Shown: positions 19,004 to 27,329 of the stretch, piece by piece
How the letters are laid out: each line of letters begins with the position of its first letter
Numbering within the stretch: the stretch's first letter is position 1
Source of the DNA: Candidatus Zhuqueibacterota bacterium
GTDB taxonomy: Bacteria; Zhuqueibacterota; Zhuqueibacteria; Oceanimicrobiales; Oceanimicrobiaceae
Assembly (NCBI GenBank): GCA_029262055.1
Contig: JAJDAD010000017.1
Location: 1-37,132, forward strand
Direction: 5' to 3'
Length of the DNA: 37,132 bases
The notes under the pieces: model-generated
The model's input: the letters and a program-made list of their open reading frames with translations, nothing else
Told to the model about the DNA's origin: nothing
The model's database searches: none
Program-made: the position numbers and the translations under genes

Positions 19004-19013
19004 ATTGGAGCTG

Positions 19014-19042
19014 AATATATAAATTAATCTCTATAATGTCAA
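19014..19042 (-). promoter_or_regulatory. Near-consensus sigma-70 promoter for tRNA-Leu and the tig-clp genes
   Basis: On the minus strand TTGACA (19037-19042), a 17-base spacer and TATATT (19014-19019) precede the tRNA by about ten bases. The exact spacing and position make this one of the best promoter calls in the window. Confidence 0.8.
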
Positions 19043-19152
19043 TATCTTATTAGCGCTCACAGCACCACCGGAGTCCACATCCTAACCATCTGTTTTAATA
19101 CGTGTTGCAATGCCTGTCGAACCCTACCCCAAACTCAGCATCTGCGAACAAA

Positions 19153-19170
19153 TGTGCTAAACTTTGCACA
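19153..19170 (-). terminator. Weak terminator-like hairpin after the kinase gene
   Basis: TGTGC and GCACA pair across an 8-base loop and are followed on the minus strand by TTTGTT. The stem is only five pairs, so this is tentative. Confidence 0.25.
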
Positions 19171-19198
19171 CCACAGTCACGTCGGTTATTTGATGAGA

Positions 19199-21235
19199 TT
19201 ATGATCGAGCAGGAATGCTGGCAGGTTTCAAGTTGCGGACTTCGAAGGTGGATTTGTCGAACTCGCCGTTGGAGGCCGGCAACTCCACGATGAATGTAGA
19301 ACCCTGGCCTGGAACGCTCTCAAAATCAATTTTGCCTTGATGGCTTTGGATGATGCCATAGCACATGCTCAGTCCCAGGCCGGTTCCCTCTCCGACTTCC
19401 TTATTGGTATAAAAGGGATCGAAAATCTTGGTAATCTCATCGGGCTCGATTCCGATGCCATTGTCACTGACCTTAATGCGTACCGCCTGCTCGCAACACT
19501 CAGTCTGCAGGACGATTTTTTTCTTTTTCCGGTTTGAGGCGCGCAGGGCATCAAAAGCATTACTGATGAGATGAAAGAAAACCTGCTGCAACTGACGCTC
19601 ATCGCCAAGCACAAGGGGCAGGGAAGTCGAGTACTCCTTGGTTATCCGGACACGGTCCTGCTTGAATTCATACGCACGAAGCAGCAATATGCTGTCTAGC
19701 ATGACGTTGATGTCAATTTGCTGTCTGGCGGAATTCTGTTTCCTGGCAAAGCTCAAAAGATTTCTGACAATATCACGACAGCGGACCGCTTCTTTCAAAA
19801 TGATCTCAACATCATCCCGAAATCGCCCCGGCAGCTCCTCTTCCAAAAGCAACTGAGAGTAGCCAAGAATGCCGGACAACGGATTGTTGAGTTCGTGGGC
19901 CGTTCCTGCGATCATTTGCCCTAGGGACGATAGTTTCTCTGACTGGAGTAACTGTTTCTGCAATTGCACGATCTTGGAAACATCTTTGATGACCAGCAAA
20001 AAGGCGTCTTTGCCGCGCATACATGACTGGGAAATCAGGCACGGCATCACGCTGTCGTCGCGCCGCTTCATCTCAGCCTCATAGAGTGAGGCCTTGCCGG
20101 ACCTCAGTTCGTCGAGCTTCTTTGAGAAAAAGCCCTTCATGCTTTCCGGCACCAATTCCAGAAAACTTTTGCCGACAACTTCCTCTCCGTTCACATAGAC
20201 TTCTGCAAAAAGCTCGTTGTAAAATGTAACCGCTCCTTCTTCATTCAGCGTTACGATCATGTCAAGCGAACTATTCAACACGTTTTCAAAATTCTTTTTC
20301 AGACGATCGGTCTGCGTGTAAAGCTTGACATTTTCAATAGCCGTGCCAATCTGATTCGCGATCGAGGACAGAAGATTGACGCGCCGGTCAGCAAAATAGT
20401 CAAACTGCTTGCTACCGGCAAGAATCGCTCCTTTGGTGGTGGATTCATAGACGAGAGGCAGGGCTATAAAAGAGTTCAACCCCTGAGCGGCAAGGGCCCT
20501 GGCATAGGAAAACGAATGCTCTGCAAGTTGCTCAAAGACCACCGGAGCATTGCTGAGCAAAAGTTGGCTTAGCTCTTCTTCCGAATCCACCGGCAATCTC
20601 TCGAAACGACCGGGCAATTGAAACACCTCGTGCCCGGCTTTCAGGACCAAATCACCCGAATTCTCGTCCCGAAGAAAAATAGCAACAGCATCGAGGTTGA
20701 GTTTTTCCGCTATTTTCTGGATGGTAGCCTGCAGCACATCTTCTAAAACCAACGACTGGTTGAGCACTTCGGAAACGGAATTCAGCACCTGGAGCTCTCT
20801 GTTGCGGAGCCGAATCTCCTCTTCCATCCGCTTCTTTTCCCTGAAAATGTCGTACTTACTCAACACTCTCCTGACCACGTTTGGAAGAATACTGGGATAG
20901 TCGGTAGATTTTACAACGTAATCGAAGGCGCCTGCCTTCATTGCCGCAACCGCTATTTTTTCATGTCCGTGCCCTGTAACCAGAACAATCGGCGCGTCCG
21001 TCAACTTTTGCTGCTTGATGCGTTTCAGAAGACTCAGGCCATTAACGCCCGGCAGGTTGTAATCCAACAGGATTATGTCAAAACAGCGCTGCTCTAGGGC
21101 CAGCAGCGCATCTTCAGGTTTCTTCAGGGTTGTGACTGATATGGAGGGAGAACGTTCTAAGGAAAGCTTCGACAAAAGCGCGTGGTCAGCATTGTCTTCG
21201 ACCATCAAAATTTCTGTCACTTTGGAATCACTCAT
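19199..21235 (-). CDS. Receiver-GAF-PAS-histidine kinase
   Basis: About 678 residues when started at the ATG at 21235 (MSDSKVTE), just before the receiver; an upstream in-frame ATG at 21316 would add 27 residues unlike a receiver start, and neither has a good ribosome binding site. Order: receiver domain (about 1-120, EDN acidic cluster, LLDYNLPG phosphoacceptor, VVKS lysine), a short coiled coil, GAF (about 150-300), PAS (about 325-435), dimerisation domain with the H-box AGTAHELNNPLSG, and ATPase with N-box SNAFDAL, G1 DNGIGI, F DPFYTNK and G2 GTGLGLS. It should be a cytosolic kinase taking input through its own receiver and GAF/PAS sensors. All catalytic motifs are intact. The partner regulator is unknown; the NtrC-type gene at 8962 is a candidate by inference only. 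Confidence 0.93.
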   Translation of the reverse strand: MSDSKVTEILMVEDNADHALLSKLSLERSPSISVTTLKKPEDALLALEQRCFDIILLDYNLPGVNGLSLLKRIKQQKLTDAPIVLVTGHGHEKIAVAAMKAGAFDYVVKSTDYPSILPNVVRRVLSKYDIFREKKRMEEEIRLRNRELQVLNSVSEVLNQSLVLEDVLQATIQKIAEKLNLDAVAIFLRDENSGDLVLKAGHEVFQLPGRFERLPVDSEEELSQLLLSNAPVVFEQLAEHSFSYARALAAQGLNSFIALPLVYESTTKGAILAGSKQFDYFADRRVNLLSSIANQIGTAIENVKLYTQTDRLKKNFENVLNSSLDMIVTLNEEGAVTFYNELFAEVYVNGEEVVGKSFLELVPESMKGFFSKKLDELRSGKASLYEAEMKRRDDSVMPCLISQSCMRGKDAFLLVIKDVSKIVQLQKQLLQSEKLSSLGQMIAGTAHELNNPLSGILGYSQLLLEEELPGRFRDDVEIILKEAVRCRDIVRNLLSFARKQNSARQQIDINVMLDSILLLRAYEFKQDRVRITKEYSTSLPLVLGDERQLQQVFFHLISNAFDALRASNRKKKKIVLQTECCEQAVRIKVSDNGIGIEPDEITKIFDPFYTNKEVGEGTGLGLSMCYGIIQSHQGKIDFESVPGQGSTFIVELPASNGEFDKSTFEVRNLKPASIPARS

Positions 21236-21413
21236 GGAACAATGTCGTGTGTCCTTTTGTGCTGTAGTCAACCGCCCCATGGTTTTGAAACGCTCAGATA
21301 GCACGACAAACAACATCTGGACAGGCTCAACGCGTGCTCTCTGGCCTACAAGTGAAGTGGGCTAAAGTAGCTGGTTAACTCCTAAAAAAGCAAGAGCTTT
21401 TCGTCTGTTTAAG

Positions 21414-21442
21414 ATAATTTAATAATGGTTAAATTGTGTAAA
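21414..21442 (-). promoter_or_regulatory. Possible promoter for the histidine kinase gene
   Basis: TTTACA (21437-21442) and AATTAT (21414-21419) on the minus strand are 17 bases apart, leaving a leader of about 90-180 bases. The region is AT-rich, so support is moderate. Confidence 0.4.
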
Positions 21443-22079
21443 CGCCGGCGCTTTTGACGAGACGGGGAGCGGGATAAAATCGGACCCTCCCGCAACTCCT
21501 TTTACGGGAAAGTCCTGCATCAGAAGAGTCAACACTATTTTCCCTTTCCTGGTTGTCTCTACCGAGCCACAAACAGTAGTCCATCACCGTTCCCGGTCTA
21601 GCCCGGCAATCCGCGTGCCAACGATCCGCTTGGGGTCTTAAGCTATTATTAAGTTTGGCCTTGTGCGACAACTGCCCATCGCACAATGTGTTTAGTCGTT
21701 GAACAATGTATCAGACATGAGACAACTATGTCGAATGACTTGCTCCGGGCCGCGCAAAAAACACACTTCCAGGTGAGCGGCAGGAAAGCCAACTTTGCGC
21801 GCGGCTACAAAGTCCCGATTGCAGCAATTACGCGACGCAGTGAGTCGGTGAAGAGTTTCTACCCAAAAAAATAGGATTATTTTCCAGAAAACAGTTCAAT
21901 GGTGTGTCTCTATACCTATAGGGGATTAGTGTACGCTTACAGCGGTGCGGAAGTGACGGGGGCACGAGTCAAGCGATGTGCGGGGGACATGCTCTGTGAT
22001 GCTGGGTTGGGGTTAACAAAAATGGTGATGTGATGTTGGGTGGGTCCGGTTCCTTCTTCGGACGGAAAATCCGGATATT
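21443..22079. other. Long gap without a convincing gene, possible plus-strand small RNA
   Basis: Only short open frames lacking ribosome binding sites are present (for example 21686-21874 plus and 21429-21686 minus). The part after about 21890 is G-rich, contains alternative pairings (GTCCG 22044-22048 with CGGAC 22059-22063, or CGGA 22063-22066 with TCCG 22070-22073) and leads into the strong terminator at 22080-22118. That layout suits a plus-strand noncoding transcript. It does not match tmRNA, RNase P RNA or SRP RNA features that I know. Confidence 0.35.
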
Positions 22080-22118
22080 GGGCCGCTAATCTGGCACTGG
22101 TTAGCGGCCCTTTTCTTT
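22080..22118 (+). terminator. Strong intrinsic terminator, plus strand
   Basis: GGGCCGCTAA (22080-22089) pairs perfectly with TTAGCGGCCC (22101-22110) around an 11-base loop and is followed by TTTTCTTT. On the minus strand there is no T-tract after the stem. No plus-strand protein gene lies upstream, so the transcript it ends is unexplained. Confidence 0.8.
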
Positions 22119-22236
22119 GCTGTCCGCATCAGGACCAGGCACTGCTTAGCCGAAGAAAACCCAAGTCACCGGTAAGATGACTTGAAAATAGTGTCTGGCA
22201 GGGGGCGCAACGTCTCTGGCGAGGCGAAGATCAGCC

Positions 22237-22620
22237 TTAGAACGGAATCTTTGCGATCAACCGAACCAGGGAATTCGTCAGACTACGGTAGGCGGTTTGG
22301 GGAGGAACAACGACCGCCAACACTACTTCCTGATCAAAAGCACGAAAGAATCTGAAAATGATCTTCCTGTGATTAAACCCTTCGACTATCATTTCTTTAA
22401 TATTTGAAATCTTGGCCATGACATCGGCCATATTGCGCACCTCGCGCAACATAATCGACAATTCCGCCAACCGATCCTTTTCAACAATGCTGCCGTCGTA
22501 GTATTCGGCAAGGGGCAAGCCTTCATTCGAAAAGAGGTGAACCATGTCGTATTTCCCCGCCACGGTTATTTCTTTCATCCGAGTTTCAATCAGAGACTGG
22601 GGAGATGGTTTTTCAGGCAT
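22237..22620 (-). CDS. Roadblock/LC7-like protein downstream of MglA
   Basis: A 127-residue cytosolic protein without signal or membrane segment. Its alternation of helix and beta strand (DMVHLFSNEGLPLAEY, a long ELSIMLREVRNMADVMAKI helix, then VVLAVVVPP) fits a roadblock/LC7 fold. Such proteins bind and regulate MglA-type small GTPases. AAGGAAA precedes the ATG. It lies 33 bases after the mglA-type gene, with a second roadblock gene on the other side. The fold assignment is by pattern and context; it is less typical than its neighbour at 23249. Confidence 0.65.
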   Translation of the reverse strand: MPEKPSPQSLIETRMKEITVAGKYDMVHLFSNEGLPLAEYYDGSIVEKDRLAELSIMLREVRNMADVMAKISNIKEMIVEGFNHRKIIFRFFRAFDQEVVLAVVVPPQTAYRSLTNSLVRLIAKIPF

Positions 22621-22653
22621 GACGATTTCCTTGAGAATGGAATCCTGTAAGCG

Positions 22654-23238
22654 TTAACGTTCAATGTTGAGCTTGGACACGACATCCCGGATGATTGCCT
22701 TCAGCGATGTCAGCACTTCTACCCCCTCAGATGCAACGGCCTCAAAATAGGGCGCTTCGAAAAAATTGAGCTTAGCCTGCAGCGAGGGAACCGGTTCTAT
22801 GTTTGGCAAATCTCTCTTGTTGTACTGAATTAGCCAGGGAAACGTCTGGAGAGAATGTCCCATATCGATCAGGTTCTTTTCGAGGTCCAAAAGCGAGTCC
22901 AGGTTGTCTCCCATCCTCTGCCGTTGTGAGTCGGCCACGAAAATAATACCATCCACGCCCTTCAGGATTAGCTTCCGGCTAAAGCGATAGTAAATCTGAC
23001 CCGGAACAGTATAAAGGTTGAACCTGGGCTTCATTCCTTTGATTCGGCCAAGCTCGAGCTGAAGAAAATCAAAGTAGAGGGTACGCTCACCCCTGGTGTT
23101 CAGCGTTACCAACTCACTTCGCATTCCAGGGTCGAGCTTTTGGTAGATGTGCTCGACGTTGGTGGTTTTCCCACTCAGGCCAGGTCCGTAGTAGACAAGC
23201 TTGAAGTTGAGCTCTCGCCGAGCGTGATTGACGAACAT
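22654..23238 (-). CDS. mglA: MglA-type small GTPase
   Basis: A 194-residue Ras-like GTPase of the bacterial MglA family, which sets cell polarity and motility in Myxococcus and occurs widely in non-gliding bacteria. The opening MFVNHARRELNFKLVYYGPG is characteristic. The P-loop GPGLSGKTT is at 18-26, the switch II region reads LYTVPGQIYY (MglA keeps Pro-Gly here), and the base-specificity motif is QYNKRDLPN. There is no membrane anchor. It sits ten bases after a roadblock gene (the usual mglB-mglA order) and is followed by another. Family is firm; the process controlled here is unknown. Confidence 0.95.
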   Translation of the reverse strand: MFVNHARRELNFKLVYYGPGLSGKTTNVEHIYQKLDPGMRSELVTLNTRGERTLYFDFLQLELGRIKGMKPRFNLYTVPGQIYYRFSRKLILKGVDGIIFVADSQRQRMGDNLDSLLDLEKNLIDMGHSLQTFPWLIQYNKRDLPNIEPVPSLQAKLNFFEAPYFEAVASEGVEVLTSLKAIIRDVVSKLNIER

Positions 23239-23248
23239 CAGGCGCAGT

Positions 23249-23758
23249 CTAGAACGGCATAGACTTGTCGAGCTCCTCGCTTAACAGTGCTTTAAACTCG
23301 GCGTCAAGATATTCCCGTGACTTGTCCTCTTCGACTCTGGCGGACTCGAGAACACCCCGCAGCAAATCAATCGCCTTGCGGGTATAAATGCGAACCATGC
23401 CGAGTGCAATGTCAGGCTCAAAAACAACGATCAGGATAAAGTTGAAGCCGACGTCAGAGATGTATGTGTTCCGGCTCTCCCCTTCGTGGTACATATATCT
23501 GAAGCTACCGTCCTGCCCCAGCATTGAGGCCATTTTTGAGGTAGCCGAGAAATTTCCGGCAGCTAGCGATGTAAGACCCGGCAGGTCGATTCCCTTGAAA
23601 TCACCGACATAGGTGACCGGGTAGCCGTTTGCCTCCGCAAAAATAATGTTTCTGGCTCCTGTGCTCGCTGACAGATCCTGAATGGCTTCACGGACAGCAT
23701 TGAAAATGTCTTCAGACAATATTATTTGTTGTCCGCTGCTGAGATTGGTTAAGTCCAT
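23249..23758 (-). CDS. Roadblock/LC7 domain protein (MglB-like)
   Basis: A 169-residue cytosolic protein. The ATG at 23758 has GGAGGAG five bases upstream; an in-frame TTG at 23776 lacks this. The pattern fits roadblock/LC7: a leading helix (VREAIQDLSAST), strands GARNIIFAEANGYPVTYVG, helix LPGLTSLAAGNFSATSKMA, and strand FNFILIVVF. MglB proteins of this fold are GTPase-activating partners of MglA. Its position directly before mglA supports that role. The C-terminal 30 residues are charged and helical (REYLDAEFKALLSEELDKS), like the tail of MglB. GAP activity itself is inference. Confidence 0.85.
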   Translation of the reverse strand: MDLTNLSSGQQIILSEDIFNAVREAIQDLSASTGARNIIFAEANGYPVTYVGDFKGIDLPGLTSLAAGNFSATSKMASMLGQDGSFRYMYHEGESRNTYISDVGFNFILIVVFEPDIALGMVRIYTRKAIDLLRGVLESARVEEDKSREYLDAEFKALLSEELDKSMPF

Positions 23759-23797
23759 GATACTCCTCCAGACCAAGTATTGAAATTGTCCCGTAGA

Positions 23798-24526
23798 CTA
23801 CTGACCAAGTTCAAGCCGTTCAGCCAAAAATTCGGGCAGAGCAGCCTTTCTGATCTTTCGCTGGGTTTCAGGTATATCGTAATCGACCCTGACATGTTCA
23901 TACAACATCGCGCTCTCATCATAGATCCCGAATGACGCTTTCGGATTCAGGTCACGAGGCTGGCCAACGCTGCCCACGTTTATGATGTAACGCCTGTTCT
24001 CTGATATCTGCAGAGGATTGTCCTGCACAAACCGGCATTCTCCCTCTTCAGTCAGGACTATAATAATTGGTACGTGCGAATGGCCAATAAAGCAGACTTG
24101 ATTGCTAAATTGCGGAAAATATTTTTGTGCATCTTCGATGGAGATAATATAATTCCATTTCTGCGGCTCGGACGGCGTTGAATGCACAATCGTAAAACCA
24201 TCGATTTCCTGTTTCAGAGGCAAACCTAGCAAAAACTCGATCGACACGTCCGTTAGTCTCTCCCGCGTCCACTCGATTGCATTACGCGCCCAGGGGTTGA
24301 AGTAAGAAAGGTCAAGCTTGCCCAGTGGTGCATAATCGTGGTTACCTGCGAGCGTTACCTCGGCTTTCTCTTTAATTAACTCGAGGCACTCATTGGGGTT
24401 GGGACCATAGCCGACAACATCCCCGAGACAGAGTATGGAATCAACCGATCGCTTCTCCAGCTCCGCAAGAACGCTCTCCAACGCCTCCAAATTGCCATGT
24501 ATATCGGAAATAATTGCGTATTTCAT
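23798..24526 (-). CDS. Metallophosphoesterase (YfcE/MJ0936-like)
   Basis: A 242-residue calcineurin-like phosphoesterase with all metal-binding motifs: D8-x-H10 (DIHGN), GD36 (GDVVGYGPNP), GN62H63D, a later HS in IVHSTP, and GHSH near 147. The GYGPNP signature marks the subgroup of small cytosolic phosphodiesterases with two metal ions; substrates vary from cyclic nucleotides to phosphoproteins and are mostly unknown. It is the first gene of the MglA operon, 39 bases before the MglB-like gene and with its own promoter. A signalling role with MglA is suggested by context only. Confidence 0.9.
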   Translation of the reverse strand: MKYAIISDIHGNLEALESVLAELEKRSVDSILCLGDVVGYGPNPNECLELIKEKAEVTLAGNHDYAPLGKLDLSYFNPWARNAIEWTRERLTDVSIEFLLGLPLKQEIDGFTIVHSTPSEPQKWNYIISIEDAQKYFPQFSNQVCFIGHSHVPIIIVLTEEGECRFVQDNPLQISENRRYIINVGSVGQPRDLNPKASFGIYDESAMLYEHVRVDYDIPETQRKIRKAALPEFLAERLELGQ

Positions 24527-24548
24527 GTCTGCCTAGTAGGAAAAAATT

Positions 24549-24577
24549 AATATACGACTAATGCCCAGGGTTTGCAA
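24549..24577 (-). promoter_or_regulatory. Sigma-70-like promoter for the phosphoesterase-MglA operon
   Basis: On the minus strand TTGCAA (24572-24577), 17 bases, then TATATT (24549-24554) lie just upstream of the phosphoesterase start, giving a leader of about 15-20 bases. Confidence 0.7.
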
Positions 24578-24785
24578 GAAGATTCTACCGTCCCACAGGC
24601 GGTCGTAGGTGATGCATCATTGTCGCTTGCCGGCACAAAGCCCAGGCAGCCCGGTCAATCACAAAACAAGTTTTGCCTTGCATTTTCTGCACCTGAGGCC
24701 TACCTTGCGCGCCTAGGAAAGTATGAACTCAACCTCGGAATTGTGTCGCTTAGCGTGAAATCCTGGCTCTCGAAACACACATCTG

Positions 24786-25499
24786 ATGAAAACAGCTATT
24801 ATCATTCCCTGCTATAATGAAGAGAAACGGCTCAATCCGGAAATTGTCATTTCGTATTATGACAAAGACCGGTCCGTTAATTTCATCCTGGTCGACGACG
24901 GCAGCCTGGACGGCACCAGCGCAAAACTCGAAACTATTGCCGAAGGGCGCGACCAGAGAATTAAGGTCCTGGGGCTTAAAGAAAACGTAGGCAAAGCAGA
25001 AGCCGTGCGGCAGGGCGTGCTCACCGCTCTTGCCACCTGGGACTGCGATTATATCGGCTACTTTGATGCAGACTTCAGCACGCCGTTAACGGAAATACCT
25101 GCTCTGCTGGCCACCGGGAAGGAGTTCATTCTCGGTTCGCGCGTCAACCTCCTCGGCCGGTGCGTACGCCGCAGATGGTACCGTCACTACCTGGGCAGGG
25201 CCTTCGCAACCGCGGTTGACCTGTTGTTCAGGTTTGGCATCTATGATACACAATGTGGCGCAAAACTCGTTGCGCGCTCCCTGGCACAAGAGATTTTTGC
25301 CCGGCCCTGCCATAGCCGCTGGCTGTTCGACATCGAACTTATTGCCAGAGCACAGAAAATCAACAGCAATAGAAAGCTGCACGAATTCATGACAGAAGTT
25401 CCGTTACAGCAGTGGCTCGACAGCGGCAACTCCCGCATTCGGGCTACCGATCTCCTCAGGGTGCCATTCGAACTGATTAAGATCAAAATCCTTTCGTAG
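24786..25499 (+). CDS. Family 2 glycosyltransferase (dolichyl-phosphate-type)
   Basis: A 237-residue GT-A fold enzyme resembling polyprenyl-phosphate sugar synthases. Motifs: IIPCYNEEKRL at 6-16, FILVDDGSLDGT, NVGKAEAVRQG, the metal-binding DADFSTP (near 92) and IYDTQCGAKL, typical of the DPM1/DPG subgroup. It has no membrane segments, so it would work on the cytosolic face. The likely product is a polyprenyl-phosphate-linked sugar used by the GT-C enzyme encoded nine bases downstream. The sugar is not predictable. No strong ribosome binding site precedes the ATG. It is divergent from the MglA operon. Confidence 0.9.
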   Translation: MKTAIIIPCYNEEKRLNPEIVISYYDKDRSVNFILVDDGSLDGTSAKLETIAEGRDQRIKVLGLKENVGKAEAVRQGVLTALATWDCDYIGYFDADFSTPLTEIPALLATGKEFILGSRVNLLGRCVRRRWYRHYLGRAFATAVDLLFRFGIYDTQCGAKLVARSLAQEIFARPCHSRWLFDIELIARAQKINSNRKLHEFMTEVPLQQWLDSGNSRIRATDLLRVPFELIKIKILS

Positions 25500-25507
25500 A
25501 TTGTAGG

Positions 25508-27121
25508 ATGGCCAAACGCAAAAAGAAAACCCCTGCGGCAAGACCCGTCGAACGTACGGTAAGCGGGTTCGCGCCGGCGGAATTCGATGAAAGAATCCAC
25601 TTCGCGTTCCTTCTGCTTGTCGGTGCGCTGTATTTTGCCTTCAGCTATTTATCCGACGGCGTCTATCAGGACGACGAAATCGGACATGTCATGAAATCTA
25701 TGCGTTTCTGGCATGATCCAGCGTCCATCTTAACCTATTGGGACCGGCCTGGTTTCAAGCTGGTCTATGCCTTGCCGGCGCTCATTGGAGTCAAGGCCAT
25801 ACATTTGACCAGCATCGTCTTTACTGTCTCTACTTGCTATCTTGTGCTCCTCATCGCACGCAAGCTGAAACTGGACAATCCCCTGCTGTCAGCGATTTTC
25901 TGTGGATTGCAACCACTTTTGCTGCAACTCTCGTTCAGGACATATGCCGAAGTACTCGCCGGCTTCCTGCTGTCTCTGATGCTCTTGACCTATCTACGCA
26001 AGCAGTATCTGCTTGCGGCGCTTACGGCGACCTTCCTGTTCACCGTGCGGCAGGAATATGCCATCCTGGCGGTTATCATGGGCGGCTCTTTTCTTTACAA
26101 AAAAAAGCTATTGCCATTCTTTGTCCTGGGTGCATCTCCGGTCATTCTGGCTCTGCTGGGATGGCTTAAAACGGGCAACATCTTGTGGTTGGTTGAAGAT
26201 TATTTGCCTGTGGGCAAGTACGCGCAGACACTCAAACCCGGATTCTTCCATTACTGGCGTATGTTCGAACCGATTTTTGGAACAATCCCCAGCGCACTTT
26301 TCATCGTCGGTTTTTTCAGCTTCATCCCGGAGAGAAAGAAACTCAAGAAACATCTCCTCCGGTTTCATGCAGTCTACATTACCTTCGTAACAGTCTTTGT
26401 CATCCAATGTCTTTTGACGGCAAAATTTGTGACCTCACCGAGTCCCGGTCACTTTAGATATCTGCTGCCTCTGGCGCCGGTAGCAGCGATCTTCGCCAAC
26501 ATCGGGTTTAACCAGATTTGGTCAGCGGACAAGAACAACCGAACGGTTTCATTTTTCCTCTTCATGATATTCACATTCATTGTAATCGCTCTTCTTTCCA
26601 ATAAGCACAATCACTATTCCTTCATTCCGGAACCGGACATGAGCAAAGCGCTTGTATTGGCGGCGTTTGCTGCTCTGCTTTTTCTCGGCCCGTTTTTCAA
26701 GGCACGCACCAGAGTCATGGTGGTTTTGACCACTCTCTTGTTGACAACACACACACTTTACTCCGAGGAACCGATTGCAAAATCCCCGGAACACAAGACA
26801 GTCGAAGCAATGGCCGAATGGTATCGCAACCAGGGTTATGATGACCGAACTACACTGATCAATCATGCGGTCTTCTATTACAATCTTGGTAGATACAAAG
26901 ACCGCGAAAATCCCAAATGGCCCGGCTTGTATCTGGAAACAGTGGAAGCTGCACCGGCCGGTTCAATTGTGATCTGGGATTCGCACTACAGCTACCGCCC
27001 TGAATATGGGATGGATGTCAACATAGAGTTCTTCAAGAAAAACCCGGGCTATGTGCTTGTGAAGCAATTCGTCTCCTCAGACAAACGCTATGTGGCGATT
27101 GTCTTTGAAAAAAGCAGTTAA
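25508..27121 (+). CDS. Polytopic GT-C family glycosyltransferase-like membrane protein
   Basis: A 537-residue protein with about ten hydrophobic segments, starting after a basic N-terminus (AKRKKKTP). After the first membrane helix lies an acidic motif YQDDEIGHV, which matches the catalytic Asp-Asp/Glu loop of ArnT/PMT-type GT-C enzymes that use polyprenyl-phosphate sugars. A C-terminal soluble part of about 110 residues follows the last membrane helix. The gene starts nine bases after the GT2 gene, so the pair probably makes and transfers a lipid-linked sugar to a surface target. Family is by pattern; the acceptor is unknown. Confidence 0.75.
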   Translation: MAKRKKKTPAARPVERTVSGFAPAEFDERIHFAFLLLVGALYFAFSYLSDGVYQDDEIGHVMKSMRFWHDPASILTYWDRPGFKLVYALPALIGVKAIHLTSIVFTVSTCYLVLLIARKLKLDNPLLSAIFCGLQPLLLQLSFRTYAEVLAGFLLSLMLLTYLRKQYLLAALTATFLFTVRQEYAILAVIMGGSFLYKKKLLPFFVLGASPVILALLGWLKTGNILWLVEDYLPVGKYAQTLKPGFFHYWRMFEPIFGTIPSALFIVGFFSFIPERKKLKKHLLRFHAVYITFVTVFVIQCLLTAKFVTSPSPGHFRYLLPLAPVAAIFANIGFNQIWSADKNNRTVSFFLFMIFTFIVIALLSNKHNHYSFIPEPDMSKALVLAAFAALLFLGPFFKARTRVMVVLTTLLLTTHTLYSEEPIAKSPEHKTVEAMAEWYRNQGYDDRTTLINHAVFYYNLGRYKDRENPKWPGLYLETVEAAPAGSIVIWDSHYSYRPEYGMDVNIEFFKKNPGYVLVKQFVSSDKRYVAIVFEKSS

Positions 27122-27209
27122 TACCCGGGCCACCTCTTTTCTTTGAATCGTCTGTCCCGCGTGGGCTGGACGGCCAGCAACAGCGAATTGCGCCCAAGAC
27201 AGGCAGAAC

Positions 27210-27329
27210 GTGAGCCGGAAAATCGATACAATCTACGCTGACGCGCAAAACCCCGTTACAGACTTCGTTTTCGACTCTGCAGTGGCGGATGTTTTTCCGG
27301 ATATGATCGTAAGGAACTATCATGCCTGA
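27210..27329 (+). pseudogene. cmoA: cmoA 5' remnant
   Basis: A GTG-initiated frame of 39 codons whose first 33 residues match the start of carboxy-SAM synthase CmoA: RKIDTIYADAQNPVTDF then FDSAVADVFPDMI, corresponding to E. coli FDERVAEVFPDMI. The family continues RSVPGY and about 210 more residues including the SAM-binding site; here the frame diverges to VRNYHA and stops. CmoA makes the cofactor used for 5-oxyacetyl modification of wobble uridine in tRNA. The stub cannot be active. The break lies at about 27305, where the ribosome binding site and start of the mazG-like gene begin. Identified by recall of the family, not by search. Confidence 0.7.

Noticed and set aside
21429-21686. 85-codon minus-strand frame before the kinase
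   Set aside because: TTG start, no ribosome binding site, Arg/Cys/Trp-rich composition typical of noncoding frames.
21686-21874. 62-codon plus-strand frame in the long gap
   Set aside because: No ribosome binding site, no recognisable domain and biased towards basic residues; not enough to call a gene.
22092-22106. TGGCAC followed by TAGC resembling a sigma-54 promoter
   Set aside because: It lies in the loop and arm of the plus-strand terminator and lacks the TTGC element at proper spacing.
21890-22118. Possible tmRNA, RNase P RNA, SRP RNA or GEMM riboswitch
   Set aside because: None of the conserved core sequences of these classes could be found on either strand.
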